Shown: positions 53,550-62,232 of the stretch, piece by piece
Layout of the letters: each line of letters begins with the position of its first letter
Numbering within the stretch: position 1 is the first letter of the stretch
Source of the DNA: Ensifer sp. LCM 4579
GTDB lineage: Bacteria > Pseudomonadota > Alphaproteobacteria > Rhizobiales > Rhizobiaceae
DNA: 64,000 nt
Reading direction: 5' to 3'
Assembly: GCF_001854885.1 (NCBI RefSeq)
Contig: NZ_MDDV01000059.1
Span: 124,001 to 188,000 of the forward strand
The notes under the pieces: model-generated
Told to the model about the DNA's origin: nothing
What the model saw: the letters and a program-made list of their open reading frames with translations, nothing else
The model's database searches: none
Translations under genes and position numbers: made by a program

Positions 53550-54829
53550 GCAACATGCGTATTGCAAACATTGCACGCGATCGTATCGTAGGCGATCGCT
53601 CGGGTATCGCATCTGTCTGTACCGCCCATCCGATCGTCATCGAGGCCGCTCTCCTGCAGGGAAAGGCCGAAGGCACCGAGGTTCTCATTGAGGCGACTTG
53701 CAACCAGGTCAATCAGGAGGGCGGATATACTGGCATGACCCCCGCCGGTTTCAGGCGGTTCGTCAGCGGAATCGCCGAGCGCGTGGGTTTTGATCCGCGG
53801 CGGCTGATCCTCGGTGGTGATCATCTCGGGCCTAATCCATGGAAACACCTGCCGGCGCAAGAGGCCATGGTGCGCGCCGAGGCGATGGTGGACGCATATG
53901 TCAGAGCCGGGTTCACCAAGATCCATCTTGACACGTCAATGGGATGCGCGGGCGAAAGCCTTGCGCTTGCCAACGAGACGACTGCCGAACGCGCGGCGCG
54001 CCTTGCGAGCGTCGCGGAAGCCGCATCAGGCAAAACAGGGTCGTCGCCGTTCTATGTCATCGGAACGGAAGTACCGGTTCCCGGCGGAGCGCTGGAATCG
54101 ATCGATCATCTCGAAGTCACCGGCCCCGAGGCAGCGCTGGAAACGGTCGATGTGCACCGCAAATCCTTCGCAGCCGCCGGTGTATCGCATGCCTTTGAGC
54201 GCGCCGTCGGCGTGGTTGTGCAGCCTGGCGTCGAGTTCGGTAATGCCAACGTCATAACCTACGACCGCGAAAAGGCGGCGGACCTTAGTGCAGTGTTGTC
54301 GAAGATGCCCCAATTCGTCTTCGAAGCTCATTCCACGGACTACCAGCCCGCCGAGGCTCTCCGCGCCCTGGTCGAGGACGGCTTTGCCATTCTAAAGGTC
54401 GGTCCCTGGCTGACCTTTGCGCTTCGACAGGCGCTTTACGGCCTCGATCAAATCGCCCAAGTGCTCGACGCGAAGTTCAGTGAACACAGCCTGTGTGCGG
54501 CCATGGAAAGACTGATGCTGCGGGAACCAGCGAACTGGCAGAAATACTATCACGGCGATGAGACAGAACTGCGTATCCAGCGTCATTTCAGCTATTCGGA
54601 CCGAATCCGCTACTACTGGCCACATCCCGAAGCGCAAGCCGCCATCAAGCGTCTTCTTTCCTTCCTTCAAGGTCGGACGATTCCCGAGACCCTGATCAGC
54701 CAATATCTGGAAGGCCTGTATCCGGCCGTCGCTTCGGGGCAAGTCTCCGCGGACGCGATTAGTTTGCAACTCGCCTCCGTTCGGCGCGTGCTCGGCACTT
54801 ACGCGAGGGCCTGCTGCCGATCCTCCTGA
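53546..54829 (+). CDS. GatZ/KbaZ-like protein, probable D-tagatose 6-phosphate 4-epimerase
   Basis: 427 aa, PF08013 family (LIEATCNQVNQEGGYTGMTPAGFRRFV; LILGGDHLGPNPW; KIHLDTSMGCAGE; FEAHSTDYQPAEALRALV). In enterobacteria GatZ supports the GatY aldolase. In Agrobacterium a stand-alone family member epimerises D-tagatose 6-phosphate to D-fructose 6-phosphate. No GatY/KbaY aldolase is present here, which favours the epimerase role. Last gene of the operon. Confidence 0.85.
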   Translation: MSNMRIANIARDRIVGDRSGIASVCTAHPIVIEAALLQGKAEGTEVLIEATCNQVNQEGGYTGMTPAGFRRFVSGIAERVGFDPRRLILGGDHLGPNPWKHLPAQEAMVRAEAMVDAYVRAGFTKIHLDTSMGCAGESLALANETTAERAARLASVAEAASGKTGSSPFYVIGTEVPVPGGALESIDHLEVTGPEAALETVDVHRKSFAAAGVSHAFERAVGVVVQPGVEFGNANVITYDREKAADLSAVLSKMPQFVFEAHSTDYQPAEALRALVEDGFAILKVGPWLTFALRQALYGLDQIAQVLDAKFSEHSLCAAMERLMLREPANWQKYYHGDETELRIQRHFSYSDRIRYYWPHPEAQAAIKRLLSFLQGRTIPETLISQYLEGLYPAVASGQVSADAISLQLASVRRVLGTYARACCRSS

Positions 54830-54899
54830 GTTGAGGTCGGGCAAACGTGTCCGGCGCTCTCGTCGGGCACGCGGTTGAATGACGAAGATGTCCGCCGTA

Positions 54900-54925
54900 G
54901 CTCCCGGGATTCCTCGGGGGCTTTT
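54900..54925 (+). terminator. Rho-independent terminator of the sugar/polyol operon
   Basis: GCTCCCGGG, loop ATTC, CTCGGGGGC, then TTTT: a 9-bp stem with G-U pairs directly followed by four T. It is 71 bp after the epimerase stop. Confidence 0.75.
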
Positions 54926-55003
54926 GCGTGTTCCATTCATCCTAACACCATGAAAACAAAAGAAAATCGCATATAGAAATGAACTTGCTTATTTCCTATT
55001 TGT

Positions 55004-55014
55004 GAACTAAGTTC
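55004..55014. promoter_or_regulatory. Short palindrome upstream of the nitrilase-family gene
   Basis: GAACTAAGTTC is a perfect 11-bp palindrome in an AT-rich stretch, with a GAACTT half-site at 54981. It contains the AGTTC half-site of the operator at 41969 and may be bound by the IclR regulator encoded at 57526. Confidence 0.35.
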
Positions 55015-55090
55015 CGTTTTAGTGCAGATCGGCTTCAAGCATGCGATTGAACTCTGCGCACCCACAGATCGAATCATGGAGGATTTTCGA

Positions 55091-56176
55091 GTGATTGCCC
55101 CCTATACCGCCGTGGCTCTGTCCACGCGAAACTACGCCGTGAAGACGACCAAGGAATCGCTGGAGAACATCAAGCGGATCAATGATTTTATGGACGTCGC
55201 CGTGATGGTCGCCGCAACAGACGGTGCTCCCGTGCGCCTCATCGTATTGCCGGAAATGGCTATCCAAGGCATGCCGATGGACTTTCGCGCCGGCAACAAG
55301 GAGCAGCACGAATCCGCCGCCACCACAATTCCGGGACCGGAAACCGAAGCTCTCGCTGTGAAGGCGAAGCAATTCAACGCCTATATCGCCGCAGAACTCC
55401 TGTGGGTGCGCGACGACGATTTTCCTGGCCATTTGTTTAACGTAGGCTTCATCATCAATCCGCAGGGCGAAATCATCTATCGTCGCGCCAAGGCCACAAG
55501 CGACGCTTACGAAGGCGGCGCACTCGGTACAACCAACCCACATGACATCTGGGACGAATGGGTCGAGAAGAAGGGTAACGGCAGCAAGCTCGATGCCTTT
55601 TTCCCAGTCGCTCGCACTGAGATCGGCAATATCGGTTACCTGATCTGCCATGAAGGAGCCTATCCGGAAACGGCACGCGGTCTTGCGATGAACGGCTGTG
55701 AAATCATGATTCGCGCAACACTCATCGAGCCACAGGTCATGCAGGGTATGTGGGAGCTCCAGAACCGCGCCCATGCAATGTTCAATCAAATGATGGTCAT
55801 CTCCCCCAATCTAGGACCTCAGGTCGGCAAGGACGGCGGATTCTTTGATGTCTTCGGTGGCCAGTCGATGATCGTCGATCACAAGGGTCATGTACTGGTG
55901 AAGCAACCGGGCATGGCGAACGGCGACTCCTTCGTAAGCACCGTGATCGACGTCGAAGCATTGCGTCGGGCCCGCATCGCGAACGGTGTTACCAACTGGT
56001 TCAAGGACCTGCGAACCGAGCAGTATGCGGCCATTTACGAACAGCCCATCTACGAGAAGAACCAATATCTCAAGGAACTCCCGCAGGAAGACTGGCTTGC
56101 CCGCGAGGCCAAGCGCCGCGCCGGTAATATCGAGAAGCTCGTAGAGCGCGGCCTCTTGGTTCGACCGACCAAGTAA
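55091..56176 (+). CDS. Nitrilase-superfamily amidohydrolase
   Basis: 361 aa carbon-nitrogen hydrolase with the Glu-Lys-Cys triad: Glu55 (LPEMAI), Lys134 (YRRAKAT) and Cys186 (LICHEGAYPETAR). It is longer than simple amidases and has a helical C-terminal tail. The GTG at 55091 is preferred because TGGAGGAT lies eight bases upstream; an ATG at 55076 and a GTG at 55022 are in frame. It probably hydrolyses an amide or nitrile to an acid and ammonia. It forms a unit with the alcohol dehydrogenase and IclR gene downstream. Confidence 0.88.
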   Translation: MIAPYTAVALSTRNYAVKTTKESLENIKRINDFMDVAVMVAATDGAPVRLIVLPEMAIQGMPMDFRAGNKEQHESAATTIPGPETEALAVKAKQFNAYIAAELLWVRDDDFPGHLFNVGFIINPQGEIIYRRAKATSDAYEGGALGTTNPHDIWDEWVEKKGNGSKLDAFFPVARTEIGNIGYLICHEGAYPETARGLAMNGCEIMIRATLIEPQVMQGMWELQNRAHAMFNQMMVISPNLGPQVGKDGGFFDVFGGQSMIVDHKGHVLVKQPGMANGDSFVSTVIDVEALRRARIANGVTNWFKDLRTEQYAAIYEQPIYEKNQYLKELPQEDWLAREAKRRAGNIEKLVERGLLVRPTK

Positions 56177-56286
56177 GAAATGTTTTCCAGCAATTGAGAG
56201 TCACTCCCGGCTGGGGGTCATCCGTGACGAAGGGGTGGGGCGCTTAGGCGCTCTGCCCCGCCCAGCTTTCAGCATCCGGAGATACC

Positions 56287-57342
56287 ATGTTCCATTGTTA
56301 CGGCTATGCCGCTACCTCTTCAGATACTCCTCTCGCCCCGTTCTCGTTTGAGCGCCGCAACCCCGGTCCGAAGGACGTTCAGATCGAGATCCTTTACTGC
56401 GGCGTTTGCCATTCTGATCTCCACCGCGTGCGCAACGAGTGGGGCGGGACGATCTACCCATGCGTCCCTGGCCATGAAATGGTGGGTCGCGTTACAGCTG
56501 TCGGCGCTAAGGTCACCAAGTACAAAGTGGGTGACGTTGCCGGTGTTGGCGTAATGGTCGATTCCTGCCGCGAATGCGCCAACTGCCGAGATGGCCTCGA
56601 ACAGTTCTGCGACAACGGCAACACCGAAACCTACAATTCCTACGACAAGCACACCGGCGGGCATACGCTTGGCGGATACTCGAGCCACATCGTTGTCGAC
56701 GAGCATTTCGTGCTGCGTATCCCGGAAGGCTTGGATCTCGCCGCGGTTGCACCGTTGCTTTGCGCCGGCATCACCACCTATTCACCGCTGCGGCGGTGGA
56801 AGGTGGGACCCGGTCAGAAGGTTGGGATCGTGGGGCTGGGCGGACTTGGTCATATGGGCGTCAAGATTGCCAAGGCGCTTGGCGCCCACGTGGTGCTGTT
56901 CACCACCTCGTCGAGCAAGACAGAGGACGCTGAAAGGCTGGGTGCGGCCGAGGTGGTACTCTCCACCGACGGTAAGGCCATGGCACAGCAGGCAAACAGT
57001 TTCGACTTCATTCTGGATACCGTCTCGGCAAGGCACGATGTGGCGGCCTATCTCGAACTGTTGCGACGGGATGGTACCTTGACCCAGGTCGGCGTTCCAG
57101 TCGAGCCGCAGCCGATCCATGCGGGGACACTTGTCGCGAAGCGCCGCAACTATGCCGGATCGGCAATCGGCGGTATAGCAGAAACGCAGGAAATGCTGGA
57201 TTTCTGCGCCAAGCACAACATCGTGTCGGACGTTGAGTTGATTTCGATCGATCAGGTCAATGAAGCGTTCGAGCGGATGCTGCGTTCTGATGTCAAATAT
57301 CGTTTCGTCATTGATATGAAGACGTTGAAAGCGCGCCAATAA
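56287..57342 (+). CDS. Zn-dependent alcohol/aldehyde reductase (YahK/CAD type)
   Basis: 351-aa medium-chain dehydrogenase. Catalytic zinc residues Cys41 (GVCHSDLH) and His63/Glu64 (GHEMVGRV); full structural-zinc lobe (CRECANCRDGLEQFC); Rossmann motif GLGGLGHMG. The type usually uses NADPH and reduces aldehydes. CCGGAGATACC precedes the ATG. Same strand as the nitrilase gene, 110 bp apart. Confidence 0.92.
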   Translation: MFHCYGYAATSSDTPLAPFSFERRNPGPKDVQIEILYCGVCHSDLHRVRNEWGGTIYPCVPGHEMVGRVTAVGAKVTKYKVGDVAGVGVMVDSCRECANCRDGLEQFCDNGNTETYNSYDKHTGGHTLGGYSSHIVVDEHFVLRIPEGLDLAAVAPLLCAGITTYSPLRRWKVGPGQKVGIVGLGGLGHMGVKIAKALGAHVVLFTTSSSKTEDAERLGAAEVVLSTDGKAMAQQANSFDFILDTVSARHDVAAYLELLRRDGTLTQVGVPVEPQPIHAGTLVAKRRNYAGSAIGGIAETQEMLDFCAKHNIVSDVELISIDQVNEAFERMLRSDVKYRFVIDMKTLKARQ

Positions 57343-57480
57343 TCATTGCGGAGGAGCCGCGGCAGCGCATTGTCTGCGGCGGCGTGTCCCCCTTGAATCG
57401 CATCCGGACAAAAACGTACGGGAGTTCAAACTGCTGGCTGCTTATGCGCCCTTGTGAAAAGACAAACCGCGCTCTGCCAG

Positions 57481-57514
57481 AACGCCGCGCCCGCTACTCG
57501 GCGCGGCGTTTTGT
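57481..57514 (+). terminator. Rho-independent terminator between convergent genes
   Basis: AACGCCGCGCC, 8-nt loop, GGCGCGGCGTT, then TTTGT. A perfect 11-bp stem. It serves the alcohol dehydrogenase transcript and lies just beyond the stop of the convergent IclR gene. Confidence 0.85.
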
Positions 57515-57525
57515 CATTGCACTCT

Positions 57526-58389
57526 TCAAGCCCGCGGTGTCACGGAGAGAATCTTCTCGATTTCCTTGGCTGCCGTCAGCAAAGGCTTTGCCAAGGCCCT
57601 CAGTCTCTCGACAGGCGCGCGCTGGAGCGGCAGAGAGAAACTGATATGAACTACGGGCCAGTTTGGCACTTCAACGGCAACACCTACGCAGCGAACGCCA
57701 ATGTAAGCTTCCTCCATGTCCAAGGAGTAACCTTTCGCACGAACTTCAGCTAGCCTTTCCCGAAGTTCCTCCCGGCTCTTGATCGTGTTTTCGGTCAATT
57801 GCGGCAAAACCTCGGGGAAGGCTGCAAGATCGGCATCTGTCATTGACAGCGCCATGGATGCCAGGCCACCGGAAGAGGCATAGGCAGGATGACGCCGACC
57901 GACGGTGGGGGCGAGTCTGACAACCTGCTCAAGTGGATCCAGGCGTTTGAGGATGATTTCTTCGCCACCTTGAAGAATTCCCAGGTGGCACGTTTCGTTG
58001 TTTTCCTCAACGAGTTTCTCGAGGATCGGCTTCAACAGGAAAGGCAGATCCGCCGGGCTGGCTGCACCGGCAGCGGCAACCTCCAATGCGGCGAGACCAA
58101 CGCTGTATTTCCCCGTCTCCTGGTCACGCCGGATAAAATGCAGCGCCTCGAGGGTGAATAGTAGTTTATGCAGCGTGCCCTTAGGTACGCGGTGCTGGTG
58201 TTGAAGATCGACAAAGCTCTGGGGATGCGGGCTGTGAGCTATATCCAAAAGCAGATCGAGGGCTCGGGATACGCTGCGATTGAGCCCCGCAGGCCGCTTG
58301 TTGCCGGCAGGGGAGACGGGCTCCGCCTTGTGGTTTTTGCGGGCGCGTGGTTGCCTTCGCGCAGCCGCTGTATCAGACCGCAAATTCAT
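57526..58389 (-). CDS. IclR-family transcriptional regulator
   Basis: 287 aa. N-terminal winged helix (NRSVSRALDLLLDIAHSPHPQSFVDL ... VPKGTLHKLLFTLEALHFI) and the IclR effector domain (ETCHLGILQGGEEIILKRLD; YASSGGLASMAL; GYSLDMEEAYIGVRCVGVAV). The first 40 residues are basic and probably disordered. Start at 58389, with AAGGA nine bases upstream; a longer frame is less likely. Convergent with the alcohol dehydrogenase gene and probably the regulator of that pair. Confidence 0.9.
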   Translation of the reverse strand: MNLRSDTAAARRQPRARKNHKAEPVSPAGNKRPAGLNRSVSRALDLLLDIAHSPHPQSFVDLQHQHRVPKGTLHKLLFTLEALHFIRRDQETGKYSVGLAALEVAAAGAASPADLPFLLKPILEKLVEENNETCHLGILQGGEEIILKRLDPLEQVVRLAPTVGRRHPAYASSGGLASMALSMTDADLAAFPEVLPQLTENTIKSREELRERLAEVRAKGYSLDMEEAYIGVRCVGVAVEVPNWPVVHISFSLPLQRAPVERLRALAKPLLTAAKEIEKILSVTPRA

Positions 58390-58782
58390 CAAAAATCGTC
58401 CTTCGCTCCGGGTTCCACCTGCCAAATTGTTGGCGCCATAAACGCGCGCTGCGGGCCGACTAGGGTCATGAAATAATTGCCACATTGTCTAGCGTTCGAC
58501 CAGCAACTGCGTGCTTCTAGAACCAGGTTCCTTTTGTAGTCAATTGCCAAGTGACGACGCAAGTGTGATCGTTGTTCGTCAGGCGTTGGTGCGGCTTTGA
58601 ATGCTTGCTGTTCGCCAGCCCCGGGAAGGTCTTTAGAATCAGCGATTTGATGCTAAAGTGTCCCTGAAACGCCGGGATTTGTTTGCGCAACGTCGCGATT
58701 CGCCAAATGAATTCAAAAGCTTGGCGTTTATGGACGGACACTATAACTGGACGGAGTCCGGATTGCAGAGGCCAGCCGTCTC
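58390..58782. other. Intergenic region without a supported gene
   Basis: About 390 bp between the divergent IclR and rhomboid genes. It is less GC-rich than its surroundings. No open frame has a ribosome-binding site and protein-like composition. Presumably it holds both promoters. Confidence 0.45.
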
Positions 58783-59520
58783 ATGATCCCGATTTACGAT
58801 ACCGCTCCGCGTGCCCGCCGTCCCGTCGTCGTCTATGCGATCATCGGGTTGAACTTCCTGATATTTCTATGGATGATCGGTCTCCCGGAACCGGGGCTCT
58901 ATTGGGTCCTGACCCACTTTGCCCTGATCCCCCTTCGCTATTCGGACCCGCGACTCGCCATGGCCGCGGGTCTGGACCCGGACAATTACTGGCCGCTGCT
59001 CACCAACACCTTTCTCCATGGCGGCTGGCTTCACATCATCCTGAATATGTGGAGCCTCTGGATATTCGGCCCGGCTATCGAGGCGCGTTGCGGGCGCCCG
59101 GGGTTCATTCTCCTCTATCTCGCCGGGGCGGTAGCGGCGAGCGCGGCGCATCTTCTTGCCAACTGGCACTCGCCAGTGCCGGCGCTCGGCGCATCCGGAG
59201 CGATCGCGGCGGTCATCGCCGCCTACGCGGTGACCTACCCGCGCGCAAAGGTCATCCTGCTTGTCCCGGTATTCTTCCTGCCGCTTTTCATTCCGGTATC
59301 GGCGCTGTTCTTCGCGGCATTCTGGTTTTTGATCCAGATTCTCCAGGGGACACAGGACCTGTTCGCCAGTTCGATGGGCGCAGGCGTCGCCTGGTGGGCA
59401 CATATCGGCGGGTTTGTGTTGGGATTCGTCTTTGCGAAAGCGGCCCAAGCACTGGGGCTCGGACGCGACATCGAAACGCGGCAATGGACCGGATCGGTGC
59501 CGAGAATTCCTCGGCGCTAA
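58783..59520 (+). CDS. Rhomboid-family intramembrane serine protease
   Basis: 245 aa, six or seven membrane helices. The catalytic dyad is Ser138 in GASGA and His207 in WWAHIGGFVLG, and the HGGWLHIILNMWSLWIFG segment matches the rhomboid helix 2 region. All needed residues are present, so it should be active. The substrate is unknown. Monocistronic, convergent with the flavoprotein gene. Confidence 0.92.
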   Translation: MIPIYDTAPRARRPVVVYAIIGLNFLIFLWMIGLPEPGLYWVLTHFALIPLRYSDPRLAMAAGLDPDNYWPLLTNTFLHGGWLHIILNMWSLWIFGPAIEARCGRPGFILLYLAGAVAASAAHLLANWHSPVPALGASGAIAAVIAAYAVTYPRAKVILLVPVFFLPLFIPVSALFFAAFWFLIQILQGTQDLFASSMGAGVAWWAHIGGFVLGFVFAKAAQALGLGRDIETRQWTGSVPRIPRR

Positions 59521-59628
59521 GCAGGTTCCGCAAAAGCACCCACGTTTTGCGATCAGAACATGCGGGCAATCCAAGGAATCCAGGCAGGCATCCGTGGGTT
59601 CCCAAGAAAGTCTGCACGATGCGTAGAT

Positions 59629-60858
59629 TCAAAGCGTAGCGGCGAGCCAGGCCTCGATGCCGTGCGCCGCAGCGCGGCCCGTGGCGAGGCAGGCGGTCAG
59701 CAGATAGCCGCCTGTCGGCGCTTCCCAATCGAGCATTTCGCCGGCGGCGAAGAGGCCGGGCAGCGCCTTCAGCATGAAATGATCGTCGATGGCCGCGAGG
59801 TCTATACCGCCTGCCGCGGAAATCGCCTCGGCGATCGGGCGCGGCCGCTCGAGGGGGATTGCGAGTGCCTTGATCTCGGCCGCGAGGCCTTCGGGCCCGG
59901 CTCTTGCCGCTTGCGGCGCGATCTCGCGCAGCAGTGCCGCCTTGGCGCCGCTGAGCCCCGCGCCCTTGCGCAGGCGATTGGAGAAGCTTGCCTTCCCGGC
60001 TTGGCGGGCAAGGTCGCGGACAAGTCGCTCGAATGATCGTCCGGGCGCAAGGTCGACGATGAGCGCCGCCTTTCCCTCGCGCTCCAGCCGATCGCGCAGC
60101 GCTGCCGCATGCGCATAGACGAGGCTTCCCTCAATGCCGTGACGGCTCACCACGAACTCACCGGGAAAGGCGCCCGCTTCGGAGGAGGCGACCACCGATT
60201 TCAGCGGCTCGCCGGCGAAGCGATTGCGAAAGCCCTCGCTCCAGGCGACATCGAAGCCGCAATTGGCGGGGCGGAAATCCCTGACCGTGACGCCTTTGGC
60301 GCCGAGCCAAGGCATCCAGGCGGCGTCGGAGCCGAGCCTCGGCCAGCTTGCGCCGCCGAGCGCGATGAGTGCCGCAGCGGGGCGAACGATTTTCCGCCCC
60401 TCCGGCGTCTCGAAGCCGTAGCCGTCTTCAACAAAGCCCGACCAGCGGTGGCGGGTGAGGAGCCGAGCGCCTTGCGCCTCCAGCCTTCTCAGCCAGGCCC
60501 GCAGCAGCGGTGAGGCCTTCATCGCCATCGGAAAGACGCGGCCCGACGAGCCGACGAATGTTTCCGTTCCGAGCCCTGCCGCCCAGGCGCGCAGATCATC
60601 CGGAGTGAACGCGTCGAGCGCCGGGCGCAACCGGTCGGCGGCGGACCCGAAACGGGTGACGAAGCGGTGATACTCTTCGGCATGGGTGATGTTGAGACCC
60701 GATTTGCCGGCGAGCAGAAACTTGCGGGCGGCGGTCGGCATCGCCTCATAGATCGTTACGGCGTGGCCCCTGGCCGAGAGGGTCTCGGCAGCCATCAGAC
60801 CGGCGGGACCGCCGCCGATGACGGCAACTTCCTTCGGCGCCAAAAGGGGCTCCCTCAA
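59629..60858 (-). CDS. HI0933/YhiN-family flavoprotein
   Basis: 409 aa. N-terminal FAD motif (VAVIGGGPAGLMAAETLSARGH), KSGLNITH, and C-terminal GEMLDWEAPTGGYLLTACLATGRAAAHG typical of the family (TIGR03862-like branch). Function in the cell is unknown; probably a redox enzyme. The start is a TTG that overlaps the thuR stop as TTGA, so it is co-translated with the regulator. Confidence 0.9.
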   Translation of the reverse strand: MREPLLAPKEVAVIGGGPAGLMAAETLSARGHAVTIYEAMPTAARKFLLAGKSGLNITHAEEYHRFVTRFGSAADRLRPALDAFTPDDLRAWAAGLGTETFVGSSGRVFPMAMKASPLLRAWLRRLEAQGARLLTRHRWSGFVEDGYGFETPEGRKIVRPAAALIALGGASWPRLGSDAAWMPWLGAKGVTVRDFRPANCGFDVAWSEGFRNRFAGEPLKSVVASSEAGAFPGEFVVSRHGIEGSLVYAHAAALRDRLEREGKAALIVDLAPGRSFERLVRDLARQAGKASFSNRLRKGAGLSGAKAALLREIAPQAARAGPEGLAAEIKALAIPLERPRPIAEAISAAGGIDLAAIDDHFMLKALPGLFAAGEMLDWEAPTGGYLLTACLATGRAAAHGIEAWLAATL

Positions 60859-61883
60859 GACCTTGCTTCCGCTGGCGCCGGCCCGGTCGATTCGCGCAGG
60901 ATGAGTTCGACAGGCCAGAGCTCGTGAATCTCGTCCGCGGGCCGTCCGCCAAGCAATTGCAGCACGAGATCTGCTGCCCGCGCCCCGGCCGCGCGTATGG
61001 ATGAACGGGTCGCCGATAATGACGGAACCATGTTCTCGGCGGTCAGGTAGGGAAAGACGTCGTCATGGGCGATGACGGAGGTATCGCGACCGACGACCAG
61101 CCCGCGCGAACGCACTGCCCGGTAGACCCCGAGCGCCGTCATCATCGAGCCTGCGACGAAAGCGGTGGGGCGTGGCGATTGCTCGAGCAAAGACCGCGCA
61201 AAGCGGAAGCCGAGTTCATCGGTGAAATGACCGTGAACGACAAGGCGCGGGTCGAAGGCAATTCCGCGTTCTTCCAGTGCGTCGCGGTAGCCCTTGTCGC
61301 GATGGATCGAGAAGGTGTAGCCGGCGCCGCCATTGATCATCGCGATCCGCCGGTGGCCGAGGTCGAGGAGATGCGACGTCGCCCTGCGAATGGCCCCTTC
61401 ATTATCGATGTCGAGCCAGGCATGCGGCACCTCGGTCTCCGACCTGCCGTGGACCAGGAACGGAACGCCGAGCTTGTGAAGGAGGCGGATGCGCTCGTCG
61501 TCGGGCCTCGGCGAATGGACGATGATGGCGTCGACACGGCCACTCGTCACGAGCCTGCTGTAGATCTGAATTTCGTCGCGCGTCTCCTGCTCGGCCATCG
61601 GGCTCACAAGGATGTCGATGTCCTCGCCGTCCAGCCGTTCGGCCATACCAATCATGAATTCCGAAAACTGGAATTCTCCCTTTCGCCCCATGACGGCGCC
61701 GATGGCGCCGGCCCGGCCGGTCACGAGCCGCACGGCATTGATGTTCGGACGGTAGCCGAGCCGCACGGCTTCTTCCGCTACCCGTTGACGGGTCTTTTCG
61801 CTCACCTCCGGATAGCCGCTGAGCGCGCGGCTCACCGTCGTCGGCGAAAGACCCAGTTGGTGTGCGAACTCCTTGAGCTTCAT
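60855..61883 (-). CDS. thuR: LacI-family regulator of the trehalose/maltose operon
   Basis: 342 aa. LacI helix-turn-helix at the N-terminus (MKLKEFAHQLGLSPTTVSRALSGYPEVSEKTRQ) and a periplasmic-binding-like effector domain. Divergent from the thuE-like gene, as thuR is from thuE in Sinorhizobium. AglR is a related alternative. Start set at the conserved MKLKEFA; upstream Met codons give a basic extension unlike the family. Confidence 0.85.
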   Translation of the reverse strand: MKLKEFAHQLGLSPTTVSRALSGYPEVSEKTRQRVAEEAVRLGYRPNINAVRLVTGRAGAIGAVMGRKGEFQFSEFMIGMAERLDGEDIDILVSPMAEQETRDEIQIYSRLVTSGRVDAIIVHSPRPDDERIRLLHKLGVPFLVHGRSETEVPHAWLDIDNEGAIRRATSHLLDLGHRRIAMINGGAGYTFSIHRDKGYRDALEERGIAFDPRLVVHGHFTDELGFRFARSLLEQSPRPTAFVAGSMMTALGVYRAVRSRGLVVGRDTSVIAHDDVFPYLTAENMVPSLSATRSSIRAAGARAADLVLQLLGGRPADEIHELWPVELILRESTGPAPAEARS

Positions 61884-62232
61884 GCGAGCTTGTCTGATCC
61901 CTGACCCCTGTTCCCCGTGAGGAATATACGTCTTTGTTTCGCGGAACAACCGACCGGCGGGCAACCGACATCAAGCGGTACTTGTCAAAACGATTTCAAT
62001 TTAATTTGGTAAGCGCGCGTCTTGAATGGGAAAGTCTAGAATTCTCCAATAATGCCGTCGAAAAATAAGCCGTTGAAAACAAAAGAATTACCGCAGAAGC
62101 GAGCGAAGCGCATGTCCTGCATATTTTCGTGTATTGACACGTACGACGGCTTCTGACAGTTTTCTGCAGCCAAACCGATTTCGAATTTTGAGGAGTGATC
62201 GAGCGGTTTGAGTTTTGGAGGAGCCATCGAAC
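61884..62232. promoter_or_regulatory. Divergent control region thuR-thuE with a LacI-type operator
   Basis: AAAACGATTT at 61987-61996 fits the general LacI-family core AANCGNTT with a central CG, in an AT-rich patch between the two genes. A TTGTCA -35-like hexamer overlaps it at 61983-61988. No open frame here looks genuine. Confidence 0.4.

Noticed and set aside
53546-54829. Tagatose-bisphosphate aldolase subunit
   Set aside because: The family includes GatZ/KbaZ, but no catalytic GatY/KbaY gene is present; the known epimerase role of PF08013 members fits the kinase neighbour better.
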